The notes below the pieces were generated by a model. It had not been told where the DNA came from. It ran no database searches and was given only the letters and a program-made list of their open reading frames with translations. Positions 1 through 4,948 of a stretch of DNA of 6,271 nt are shown one piece after another. The DNA comes from Candidatus Hydrogenedentota bacterium (GTDB lineage: Bacteria > Hydrogenedentota > Hydrogenedentia > Hydrogenedentales > CAITNO01): assembly GCA_029554925.1 (NCBI GenBank), contig JAKPUV010000415.1, forward strand, positions 1 through 6,271. The letters are read 5' to 3'. How positions within the stretch are numbered: the first letter of the stretch is position 1; each line of letters starts with the position of its first letter. The position numbers and the translations under genes are program-made.

Positions 1-432
1 GGCCGGGAGCGCCAGGCCGTGCGGTCCGTGCGCGCCGACGACAGCCGGGGCCGCCACACGACGACGAACCGCGAGCTGATCCCGCTGCCCGGGGGCGGCC
101 TGATCATGGACACGCCCGGCATGCGCGAACTCCAGATATGGTCCGCCGACGACGACGGGCTGGAGACGGCCTTCGCCGATGTGGAGGCGTTGGCGGCGCG
201 GTGCCGGTTTGCCGACTGCACGCACGAGAACGAGCCCGGGTGCGCGGTCCGCGCTGCGCTGGAGGACGGCACGCTGGACGGAGGCCGCTTCCGCAGCTAC
301 GAAAAACTGCGGCGGGAGATCCGGTACCAGGAGCTGCGCCAGGACCAGAGCGCGCGCCAGATCGAGAAGACCCGCTGGCGGGGCATCGCGAAGGAAATCC
401 GCCGGATCGAGCGGGACAGGGGCTGGCGGTAG
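1..432 (+). CDS. rsgA: Ribosome small-subunit-dependent GTPase RsgA, C-terminal part (5' truncated by window edge)
   Basis: The reading frame is open from base 1, so the gene begins outside the window; only about 143 C-terminal residues are visible. RsgA (YjeQ/YloQ) is a circularly permuted GTPase that binds the 30S subunit and helps its late maturation. Seen here: the GRHTTT segment (from about 49) that holds the G2 threonine; the G3 motif DTPGM starting at 109, in the usual LPGGGLIMDTPGMREL setting; and the zinc-binding knuckle Cys-x4-Cys-x-His-x5-Cys with the family signature EPGCAV (about 202-246). A charged helical tail (YEKLRREIRYQEL, then Arg/Lys-rich) ends at a TAG stop. The N-terminal OB fold and the G4, G5 and G1 motifs lie upstream. 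The frame is intact with nothing pseudogene-like. It has the same orientation as rplJ but is separated by over 500 noncoding bases, so it is probably not co-transcribed. Family assignment is secure. Confidence 0.95.
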   Translation, partial: GRERQAVRSVRADDSRGRHTTTNRELIPLPGGGLIMDTPGMRELQIWSADDDGLETAFADVEALAARCRFADCTHENEPGCAVRAALEDGTLDGGRFRSYEKLRREIRYQELRQDQSARQIEKTRWRGIAKEIRRIERDRGWR

Positions 433-520
433 CCCGAGAACCGCACGGACGAACACGGACGGGCCCGGGGCTTTCCGACGAAGGGTTATCGCGGCGGCCC
501 GTAGCGTAGGTCGAGGCGTT

Positions 521-615
521 GGCGGGAACGAGATTGCCGCGCTTCGCTCGCAATGACCGCGGAAATGCGCGTCATTGCGAAGGCGCGCAGCGCCTGAAGC
601 AACCTCGTTCCCGCC
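521..615. repeat. Imperfect inverted repeat with GCAATGAC/GTCATTGC core (MITE- or REP-like)
   Basis: The left arm (521-557) begins GGCGGGAACGAG and ends CGCAATGAC. The right arm (571-615) begins GTCATTGCGA and ends CTCGTTCCCGCC. The arms are reverse complements at both ends (12 outer bases and 8-10 inner bases) and differ in the middle, where each carries its own GC-rich block (GCGCTTCGC against GGCGCGCAGCGCC). The inner ends extend by GCG/CGC around a six-base loop, with one bulged C at 558. From memory, sequences of the form GTCATTGCGAG...GAAGC...AATCTCGTTCCCGCC are dispersed intergenic repeats in many unrelated GC-rich genomes. No transposase is linked. As RNA the whole element would fold into one long hairpin. 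Calling it a mobile or dispersed repeat is inference from one copy. Confidence 0.65.
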
Positions 616-674
616 TTGGCGCCGGTTTTCCCGATGTCTTGTCCGCGGATCAGGGGCGGTGCGTCGTTTGTCAT

Positions 675-707
675 CCGTCCGTGTCTTGCATCGGACGGCG
701 TGTTTTT
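675..707 (+). terminator. Possible intrinsic terminator downstream of rsgA
   Basis: CCGTCCG (675-681) pairs with CGGACGG (692-698) across a ten-base loop; CGTG and then five T (703-707) follow. The four-base gap between stem and T run makes it a mediocre terminator. It overlaps the weak promoter candidate at 686-715, so at most one of the two readings may be correct. Confidence 0.35.
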
Positions 708-715
708 GGTATTCT
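686..715 (+). promoter_or_regulatory. Candidate sigma70 promoter for rplJL
   Basis: TTGCAT (686-691) and TATTCT (710-715) are separated by 18 bases. A start near 722 would give a leader of about 240 nt before rplJ, containing all the hairpins listed next. Both boxes are imperfect and the -35 lies in the loop of a hairpin, so this is only the best candidate found by eye in the spacer. Confidence 0.3.
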
Positions 716-795
716 TCGCGCTGTCCCCGCGAAGTTTTGCGGGACGCGTGTCGCAGACAGCCGGTGGCCGCGAGGCCTTAAATACCCAGCCGAGA

Positions 796-897
796 CGCGG
801 ACTAGCGCCGCCCCCTGTGGGGCGGGCGGGTGGAGACGCCCGCGCAGAGCCAGAATGCCAAGTCCCCGCGCTGTCACCCACGGCGCGGGGATTTTTT
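796..897 (+). promoter_or_regulatory. rplJ leader: hairpin and intrinsic terminator, probable attenuator (L10-leader-like)
   Basis: A strong intrinsic terminator stands 69 bases before the rplJ start: stem 864-874 with 880-890 (11 bp, one G-U pair), loop CACCC, then six T (892-897). Upstream is a separate GC hairpin (806-814 with 819-828, one bulge). The segment 796-803 (CGCGGACT) can pair with 861-870 (AGTCC, two unpaired C, GCG), which would block the 5' arm of the terminator. That is the layout of a terminator/antiterminator switch. Regulation of rplJL by L10 or the L10-L12 complex binding a leader RNA is well established, and attenuation is known in some phyla. I did not match this to the covariance model, so identity with the known L10 leader is inference; the terminator itself is plain in the sequence. 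Confidence 0.6.
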
Positions 898-904
898 ACT
901 TGGT

Positions 905-938
905 GCGGCCGTTGCCGCGCCGCGCGCGCGAAAGCGCG
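905..938 (+). other. Two small hairpins between attenuator and rplJ ribosome-binding site
   Basis: GCGGC (905-909) pairs with GCCGC (914-918) over a CGTT loop, and CGCGC (925-929) pairs with GCGCG (934-938) over a GAAA tetraloop of the GNRA class. They sit just upstream of the Shine-Dalgarno sequence (951-956) and could tune rplJ translation or protect the 5' end of a processed message. Function is unproven. Confidence 0.4.
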
Positions 939-958
939 GTTCTCTTGAAAGGAGGTGA

Positions 959-988
959 ATGCGTTTTGCCAACACAGCAGAAAATTGA
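959..988 (+). other. Nine-codon out-of-frame mini-ORF overlapping the rplJ start
   Basis: The ATG at 959 opens MRFANTAEN and stops at TGA 986-988, running in another frame across the rplJ TTG start. GGAGG at 951-955 leaves only three bases to this ATG, which is short. The transporter start at 4949 shows the same three-base gap, so initiation here cannot be excluded. If used, it would compete with rplJ initiation. It may equally be chance. Confidence 0.25.
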
Positions 989-1487
989 CGCCGTCGCCGA
1001 GATGACCCAGCGTTTGGAAGGCTGCCAGATTGCCGTCGCCGCAAAGTATGTGGGGATCAATGTGGCCCAGGCCTCCGAGCTGCGGAACCGTCTCCGGGCC
1101 GCCGGCATCGAGTTCAAGGTCTACAAGAACACGCTGGCCCGCCGGGCCCTGCGCTCGCAGGGGATGGAGGCCGCCGCGGACTTCATGGAGGGCCCCACGG
1201 CGTGGGCGTTCAGCAAGGACCCCGTCGCCCCGGCGAAGATCCTCAAGGAGTTCGGGAAAGAGGTCCAGTTCGTGTCCATGGTGGGCGGTGTGCTCGAGGG
1301 GAAGCCGGTCACGGCGGCCCAGCTCGACGCGCTTGCCAGCCTTCCGCCGCGCGAGCAGCTTATCGCCCAGGTCGTCGGGACCATGGCGATGCCGCTCCGC
1401 AACGCCGTCGGCGTGCTCGCCGCGCTGCCGCGGAACCTGGTCAACGTGCTCGACCAGATTCGTCAACAGAAGGAACAGGCCGCCTGA
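966..1487 (+). CDS. rplJ: 50S ribosomal protein L10
   Basis: L10 (uL10) is the base of the ribosomal stalk. It binds 23S rRNA with L11 through its N-terminal domain and carries L7/L12 dimers on its C-terminal helix. The 173-residue product fits the family length. Recognisable parts: MPTQQKID opening; the N-terminal core with NRLRAAGIEFKVYKNTLARRAL (about residues 37-59), the classic L10 signature; GPTAWAFSKDPVAPAKIL; and the C-terminal helical tail ending in VLDQIRQQKEQAA, where L12 binds. The start chosen is TTG at 966: it matches the family N-terminus, and GGAGGT (951-956) lies nine bases upstream. The frame stays open upstream to 519, but that part is repeat and leader DNA. An out-of-frame ATG at 959 lies between SD and TTG. 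It is followed after 65 bases by rplL in the same orientation, and preceded by a likely attenuator. Confidence 0.96.
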   Translation: MPTQQKIDAVAEMTQRLEGCQIAVAAKYVGINVAQASELRNRLRAAGIEFKVYKNTLARRALRSQGMEAAADFMEGPTAWAFSKDPVAPAKILKEFGKEVQFVSMVGGVLEGKPVTAAQLDALASLPPREQLIAQVVGTMAMPLRNAVGVLAALPRNLVNVLDQIRQQKEQAA

Positions 1488-1515
1488 CGCGGCGTTTGAG
1501 AACAGAAGAAACCAC

Positions 1516-1532
1516 GGCCGCCCAGGGCGGCC
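1516..1532 (+). other. Intercistronic hairpin between rplJ and rplL
   Basis: GGCCGCCC (1516-1523) and GGGCGGCC (1525-1532) are perfect reverse complements around a single A, folding as at least a 7-bp stem with a CAG loop. No T run follows, so it is not a terminator. It lies four bases before the rplL Shine-Dalgarno region (1537-1542). Because L7/L12 is made in several-fold excess over L10 in bacteria, a processing or stabilising role is a reasonable guess. Confidence 0.45.
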
Positions 1533-1552
1533 CATGAGAGGAAAAGTTACCC

Positions 1553-1948
1553 ATGTCTGAGAAGCTTGATGCGATTATCGAGAGCGTGGCCAGCCTGACC
1601 GTGCTCGAGCTGAGCGAGCTGGTGAAGGCCCTTGAGGACAAGTTCGGCGTGACGGCGGCCGCCCCCATGATGATGGGCGCGATGCCGATGGGCGGCGGCG
1701 CGGAAGCCGCGGCGGCCCCCGAGGAGCCCTCGTCCTACGACGTGATCCTGAAGGACTTCGGCGCGCAGAAGATCGGCGTGATCAAGGTCGTGAAGGACCT
1801 CGGCGGCCTGGGCCTGAAGGAAGCCAAGGACCTCGTCGAGAAGGCCCCGACGGCGATCAAGGAAGGCCTGACGAAGGAAGAGGCCGACAAGTTCAAGGCG
1901 TCCCTCGAAGAGGCCGGCGCCACGGTCGAGCTGAAGGGCAACGTCTGA
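1553..1948 (+). CDS. rplL: 50S ribosomal protein L7/L12
   Basis: L7/L12 (bL12) is the multicopy flexible stalk protein that recruits translational GTPases. At 131 residues it is slightly longer than the usual 120-128. The N-terminal dimerisation helices (residues 1-33, [29 protein letters not shown]) lead into a hinge of about residues 34-60 that is rich in Ala, Gly and Met ([12 protein letters not shown]). The globular C-terminal domain follows, with [21 protein letters not shown] and the [12 protein letters not shown] factor-binding helix (about 89-100). The protein ends ELKGNV, a few residues past the usual end at EVEVK or ELK. AGAGGA at 1537-1542 serves the ATG. It is the last gene of the rplJ-rplL pair; a strong terminator follows after 21 bases and rpoB is absent downstream. 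Confidence 0.98.
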   Translation: MSEKLDAIIESVASLTVLELSELVKALEDKFGVTAAAPMMMGAMPMGGGAEAAAAPEEPSSYDVILKDFGAQKIGVIKVVKDLGGLGLKEAKDLVEKAPTAIKEGLTKEEADKFKASLEEAGATVELKGNV

Positions 1949-1969
1949 TCCCACGCCCCGCAAACACTG

Positions 1970-2008
1970 CGCCGCGCGCGGCCTTCCCGCCGCGCGCGGC
2001 GTTTTTTT
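1970..2008 (+). terminator. Strong intrinsic terminator of the rplJL operon
   Basis: A perfect 12-bp GC stem (1970-1981 with 1990-2001) has an eight-base loop and is followed at once by seven T (2002-2008). It lies 21 bases after the rplL stop and 14 bases before the convergent NYN gene's stop. On the minus strand the hairpin is followed only by a short T stretch, so it would end that gene's transcript less efficiently. Confidence 0.92.
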
Positions 2009-2021
2009 GCCTTTGCCCGGG

Positions 2022-3332
2022 TCAGAGGGCCTGCCGGATCCAGGCCTTGAGCAGGCGCGTCTCCTTGTCGCTCAGGTTGAACTGCGCGCCGCTGCACAGG
2101 GTCAGCGTGTTCTGGATGAACAGGTCGGCGAGTTTTGCCGCCGTGTCCTGCGCCTTGCCGAGGCGGTGCCCGGCGAAGGTGATCCCGCGCACGATGAAGT
2201 TCACGGTCTGCCGCCCCACGGGGATGCCCGCCTCGCGGCACTTGTCGCGCACCCGCTTGGCCAGCTCGCTCATGCTCTCATACCCGGGCCCCGTCTCCTC
2301 CGCCATGGCGCGCAGAACAAACGCGTAGTCCTCCGGAAGCAGGAACGGGGTGTCCGTGAGCTGGCTGATCTTCCGGGCGAGGGGTTCCAGTTCGGGGTGC
2401 TTCGCCTTGAAGGTCTCCTCGTACTCCGGCAGGGCGTCCTTTGGCGGCGCGTGGCGCGCCGGGTCGTAGACGTGGCCCGGCGACGCGTTGGAAATCTCCA
2501 GCCCCGTCAGGTCCAGACCGGCGACGAACTGCTTGAAGGTGCTGTGGCCCGCCCAGGTGTCGCCCAGTTCCGGAAACTGCTGCCGGAACGCCGTCGCCAG
2601 CGTGGCCATGGCGACGGGTTCCTGCGCCGCGTCCACCAGCGCGCGCAAATGCTCCGAAAAAACGTCCCGGTCCCGTTTCGGGGCGGCGTCGGCGGACGGG
2701 GCCGCCGCGCGGGGCGCGGGCCGGCGCGCGGGGCCGGCCTCCGGGGCGGGGGGCTCCTGCGGGGCGGGTTTGGGCCGGACGGGTGCGGGCACGGCGCGCG
2801 GCCGCCGGGATTCCCCCGCCTGAAGCGCGGTGTCCACAAAGACGTCCTGATCCACGACAATGTCCGCCGCCGCGCGGTAGGCCGCCGCCGACGGGCCCAC
2901 AGCCACGACCACGGTGCGCAGGTCCCACTTGCGCAGTTTGAGCAGAACGGGCGTGAAATCAGCGTCCGCGGAGAGAAGGATCACCTCCTCCGGCCGCACC
3001 TCGTAGTTCAGCAGTTCCAGAATGTCCAGCACCATGTGAACGTCCGCGCTTGTCTTCCCGTACGTCGTGAGGACGGGGCAGTCCACCGTTTCAAACCCGG
3101 CGCGGATGAAGTAGGGGCGGTAGTCGCCGAACTGTTTGGGGTTCAGGTAGCACCGCCGCACAAGCAGGCGGCGCGGATCCTGGGACGGGGCGCCCGCGTG
3201 CGGCGGCAGTGACTTTTCAAACCACTCCAGCCATTTCAGGGGCGCGGTGGCGAAGGACCGCGCCAGCGCTTCATCCTGCGCATTCAGGCCGATAAACACA
3301 TTGTCGAAGTCAACAAAGATCGCGCTGCGCAT
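2022..3332 (-). CDS. NYN-domain (LabA/DUF88-like) protein with LOTUS/OST-HTH-like domain
   Basis: The product of 436 residues is a predicted cytoplasmic RNA-acting protein. The NYN fold (about residues 3-168), a PIN-like metal-dependent nuclease fold, begins IFVDFDNVF (D8, D10, N11), continues with ADVHMVLDIL (D97, D103) and has LLSADADFTPVL (D123, D125); the expected acidic residues are all present. A low-complexity Pro/Ala/Arg linker covers about 172-220. Residues 223-293 (EHLRALVDAAQEPVAMATL, then FRQQFPEL and TFKQFVAGL) resemble a LOTUS/OST-HTH winged helix that binds RNA. A further helical region (about 315-436) resembles the unassigned tail of similar bacterial NYN proteins. The start was chosen at 3332 because GGAGGAG (3338-3344) lies five bases upstream and the family opens exactly there; an upstream in-frame ATG at 3452 would add 40 low-complexity residues and lacks support. 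Nuclease activity and RNA target are inferred, not shown. It is transcribed toward rplL and away from the prepilin-like gene. Confidence 0.85.
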   Translation of the reverse strand: MRSAIFVDFDNVFIGLNAQDEALARSFATAPLKWLEWFEKSLPPHAGAPSQDPRRLLVRRCYLNPKQFGDYRPYFIRAGFETVDCPVLTTYGKTSADVHMVLDILELLNYEVRPEEVILLSADADFTPVLLKLRKWDLRTVVVAVGPSAAAYRAAADIVVDQDVFVDTALQAGESRRPRAVPAPVRPKPAPQEPPAPEAGPARRPAPRAAAPSADAAPKRDRDVFSEHLRALVDAAQEPVAMATLATAFRQQFPELGDTWAGHSTFKQFVAGLDLTGLEISNASPGHVYDPARHAPPKDALPEYEETFKAKHPELEPLARKISQLTDTPFLLPEDYAFVLRAMAEETGPGYESMSELAKRVRDKCREAGIPVGRQTVNFIVRGITFAGHRLGKAQDTAAKLADLFIQNTLTLCSGAQFNLSDKETRLLKAWIRQAL

Positions 3333-3337
3333 GGATA

Positions 3338-3371
3338 CTCCTCCGTCTCCCCCGCAGGTTGAAGCGGGGGA
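3338..3371 (-). promoter_or_regulatory. Shine-Dalgarno and adjacent leader hairpin of the NYN gene
   Basis: Reading the minus strand, GCGGGG-type bases pair across 3364-3370 and 3349-3355 (7 bp, plus the 3348/3371 A-T pair), with an eight-base loop. The stem ends four bases before the GGAGGAG ribosome-binding site (3338-3344). The hairpin does not cover the site but sits against it, a position from which a protein or refolding could affect translation. No good promoter is evident further out: TATGAT (plus coordinates 3379-3384) could be a -10, but no -35 fits. Confidence 0.45.
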
Positions 3372-3422
3372 CGGTCCCATCATAAGCCCGCGCCCGCCGT
3401 CCGCGCCACCCCGCAGGCCTGC

Positions 3423-3447
3423 AGGGGGCCGGGGGAAGCGGCCCCCT
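3423..3447. other. Nine-bp GC hairpin in the divergent region
   Basis: AGGGGGCCG (3423-3431) and CGGCCCCCT (3439-3447) pair perfectly over a seven-base loop. A T run (3460-3464) comes 12 bases later on the plus strand, too far for a classical terminator. It could be part of a minus-strand leader of the NYN gene, or a dispersed palindrome. Confidence 0.4.
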
Positions 3448-3688
3448 CCCATGCGTCCGTTTTTCTGAGGCGCATGCGTGACGCGGAAAGAACATGTTTC
3501 CGGTGCCGGACCGCAACTTCGCTACATGTTTGGCAGAGTTGTTGCGTCACAGTTGGCCGGATCCGGGGAAGATTTGCAGATTCCGCACGACGTCTGGAGC
3601 CGGACGACACGGGGTATTTGCTTACAGGACAGCGCTTTATGCGCATTTTGGACAGACACTTTCCGCGCCCTGGGGAAGAAGAAAAGGC

Positions 3689-3717
3689 TTGAAAAACGGG
3701 AAGAACTTGGGTATACT
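3689..3717 (+). promoter_or_regulatory. Near-consensus sigma70 promoter of the prepilin-like gene
   Basis: TTGAAA (3689-3694) and TATACT (3712-3717) are separated by exactly 17 bases; each box differs from consensus at one position. Transcription would start near 3724, leaving a leader of about 115 nt before the ATG at 3839. This is the best promoter in the window and suggests strong constitutive-type expression. Confidence 0.8.
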
Positions 3718-3723
3718 GGGTTT

Positions 3724-3838
3724 GGTACATGGCACTGTGCGCCATGGGCCCGGCATCACCAAATGTGTCTTTTGGGAGTCCGGAATTAATTGTTGTCAGG
3801 GCCGGAAGGCCTGGAACCAACCTGAAAAGGAGTCTGTC
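3724..3838 (+). promoter_or_regulatory. Structured 5' leader of the prepilin-like gene
   Basis: Three hairpins follow the predicted start. CATGGC (3728-3733) pairs with GCCATG (3741-3746). CCAAA (3759-3763) pairs with the TTTGG near 3771-3775. CAGGCC with one bulged G (3797-3803) pairs with GGCCTG (3808-3813) over a GGAA tetraloop. CCGGC around 3750-3754 could instead pair with GCCGG at 3801-3805, giving an alternative fold. AGGAG at 3828-3832 is the ribosome-binding site, six bases from the ATG. I could not match it to a known riboswitch; the conserved bases of the c-di-GMP-I class are missing. Confidence 0.4.
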
Positions 3839-4849
3839 ATGCGCAAGAAAGGATTCACACTCATCGAGCTGCTGGTCGTGATCGCGATCATCGGCATCCT
3901 GGCGGCAATTCTGCTGCCGGCTCTGGCGCGCGCCCGCGAGGCCGCCCGCCGCTCCTCCTGCCAGAACAACCTCAAGCAGTGGGGTCTGGTCTTCAAGATG
4001 TACAGCAACGAAGCCAAGGGTGCCTACCCTCCGATTCAGGCGCTCGAAGACCGCACCCAGTATGGTCAGGGCGTGGATGACGCCATCGCTGCGGGTCCGT
4101 CCGTTTTGGCCATCTATCCTGAATACCTGACCGACCCCAACATCACGCTGTGCCCCTCCGATGCGGGCCTGAGTGACCACCAGGGAGACCTGCTGTTCGA
4201 CGGAACCAACGGCCCGGGCACCATTGGCCAGCCGCGTTTCGCCTACGACCCGGCCATCATTGACGCGTCCTATGCGTACCTCGGATGGTGCTTCGACAAT
4301 GCCAAGCTGACGTCCCTCATCAGCGACTGGCCGAACCTCTCCGCGCTGGCGCCGCTGCTTGGCGGCGCGCTTCCCGCCGGCGTGCTGGTTCCCTCGCAGA
4401 TCGCGGCGGCGCTGGACGGCATGGTCGCCCAGAACCTTTCAAATCTCTCGGCCATTCTGAGCAGCCCCTACGAGCTGGCCAAGATTTTTGACCAGGATGT
4501 CGAGACTACGGCTCCTTTTGGAAACGGCGGCGGTTCCAAGATCTACCGTCTGCGCGAAGGCATCGAGCGCTTCCTGATCACCGACATCAACAACCCCGGC
4601 GCGGCCAACATGGCGCAGAGCACGCTGTGGATGATGCTTGACACCATGTCCCAGGGCACGGGTGAGGCGCTCTTCAACCACGTTCCCGGCGGCTGCAACG
4701 TCCTGTTCATGGACGGCCACGTGGAGTTCATCCGCTATCAGGGCATTCCCGGTTTCGAGAGCATGGACGCGGTGACGGCGACGAATGCCATGGCCGGCGC
4801 GACCGCTCCGGTGCTTCCGACGGTTGCCACGCTGGTCGGCGCGTTCTAA
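3839..4849 (+). CDS. DUF1559-type prepilin-like protein (type IV pilin/pseudopilin N-terminus)
   Basis: The 336-residue product begins [10 protein letters not shown]: a short basic leader, the prepilin peptidase site after G5, F6 as mature residue 1 and the key E10 at mature +5. A hydrophobic helix (about 11-29, [19 protein letters not shown]) anchors it before assembly. The conserved segment [21 protein letters not shown] (from about 30) and CPSDAG (105-110) are typical of the large families expanded in Planctomycetes, Lentisphaerae and Hydrogenedentes. The C-terminal block has [18 protein letters not shown] (236-253) and [18 protein letters not shown] (280-297), the H-x9/10-DG motif. Residues about 155-225 form an Ala/Leu-rich, probably helical insert, and the last 25 residues are an Ala/Val-rich tail. 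It is expected at the inner membrane or in an extracellular fibre or secretion pseudopilus; the partner machinery is not in the window. It has its own promoter and terminator. Confidence 0.9.
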   Translation: MRKKGFTLIELLVVIAIIGILAAILLPALARAREAARRSSCQNNLKQWGLVFKMYSNEAKGAYPPIQALEDRTQYGQGVDDAIAAGPSVLAIYPEYLTDPNITLCPSDAGLSDHQGDLLFDGTNGPGTIGQPRFAYDPAIIDASYAYLGWCFDNAKLTSLISDWPNLSALAPLLGGALPAGVLVPSQIAAALDGMVAQNLSNLSAILSSPYELAKIFDQDVETTAPFGNGGGSKIYRLREGIERFLITDINNPGAANMAQSTLWMMLDTMSQGTGEALFNHVPGGCNVLFMDGHVEFIRYQGIPGFESMDAVTATNAMAGATAPVLPTVATLVGAF

Positions 4850-4880
4850 TCACGCGGACCACATCTTCGAGTTAGTGTTC

Positions 4881-4912
4881 AACCGCCCCCCGGCAACGGG
4901 GGGCGGTTCTTT
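4881..4912 (+). terminator. Intrinsic terminator after the prepilin-like gene
   Basis: A perfect 12-bp stem (4881-4892 with 4897-4908) is capped by a GCAA tetraloop of the GNRA class. The right arm ends in TT and is followed by CTTT, so the T tract is short and interrupted but the stem is very stable. It lies 31 bases after the prepilin-like stop and 36 before the transporter start, suggesting separate transcripts, possibly with read-through. Confidence 0.75.
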
Positions 4913-4948
4913 ACCAACCAGCCCCCTTTCGCGAAGTGACGGAGGACC

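Larger units (their letters stand above)
433..965. other. Long noncoding spacer between rsgA and rplJ
   Basis: No credible gene lies here; the open frames are GC-driven shadows and none shows a recognisable protein. The left part (about 444-690) looks like repeat-derived DNA: a doubled CACGGAC at 444 and 454, a large imperfect inverted repeat at 521-615, and ACACGGACGG at 453-462 with its inverted copy at 675-684. The right part (about 690-965) looks like a promoter and an extensively base-paired leader for rplJ. Individual elements are listed separately. Confidence 0.7.
3333..3838. other. Divergent noncoding region between the NYN gene and the prepilin-like gene
   Basis: About 500 bases hold no convincing gene; the frame of the prepilin-like gene runs open upstream to 3494 but gives no recognisable protein and no ribosome-binding site. 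Structures seen: the NYN leader hairpin (3348-3371); a 9-bp hairpin 3423-3431 with 3439-3447; the inverted pair GTGACGC (3478-3484) and GCGTCAC (3544-3550); ACATGTTT at 3492-3499 and 3534-3541; a perfect palindrome CCGGATCCGG (3557-3566); a promoter at 3689-3717; and a structured leader after it. Base composition is visibly less GC-rich from about 3484 on. Confidence 0.6.

Noticed and set aside
521..615. CRISPR repeat or insertion sequence
   Set aside because: There is only one inverted pair, with no regularly spaced direct repeats, no cas genes and no transposase frame.
519..965. N-terminal extension of L10 or a small gene in the rsgA-rplJ spacer
   Set aside because: The open frame runs through the inverted repeat and terminator hairpin and encodes nothing recognisable; L10 proteins begin near the TTG.
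486..1535. 349-codon open frame on the minus strand across rplJ
   Set aside because: It is antisense to a clear L10 gene, has no recognisable domains and no ribosome-binding site; long antisense frames are expected at this GC content.
2007..3212. 401-codon open frame on the plus strand across the NYN gene
   Set aside because: Its translation is Arg/Gly/His-rich with no known motif, while the opposite strand encodes a coherent NYN protein with all motif residues.
3333..3452. 40-residue N-terminal extension of the NYN protein
   Set aside because: It is Gly/Pro/Arg-rich, has no family support and would run through the leader hairpin and the ribosome-binding site used by the start at 3332.
3494..3838. 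N-terminal extension of the prepilin-like gene
   Set aside because: The frame is open, but the prepilin leader must be short and basic, and AGGAG lies six bases before the ATG at 3839.
3724..3838. c-di-GMP-I riboswitch before the prepilin-like gene
   Set aside because: Considered because pilin genes often carry one, but the conserved ACAGGGCAAACC-type segment and second-stem receptor are not present.
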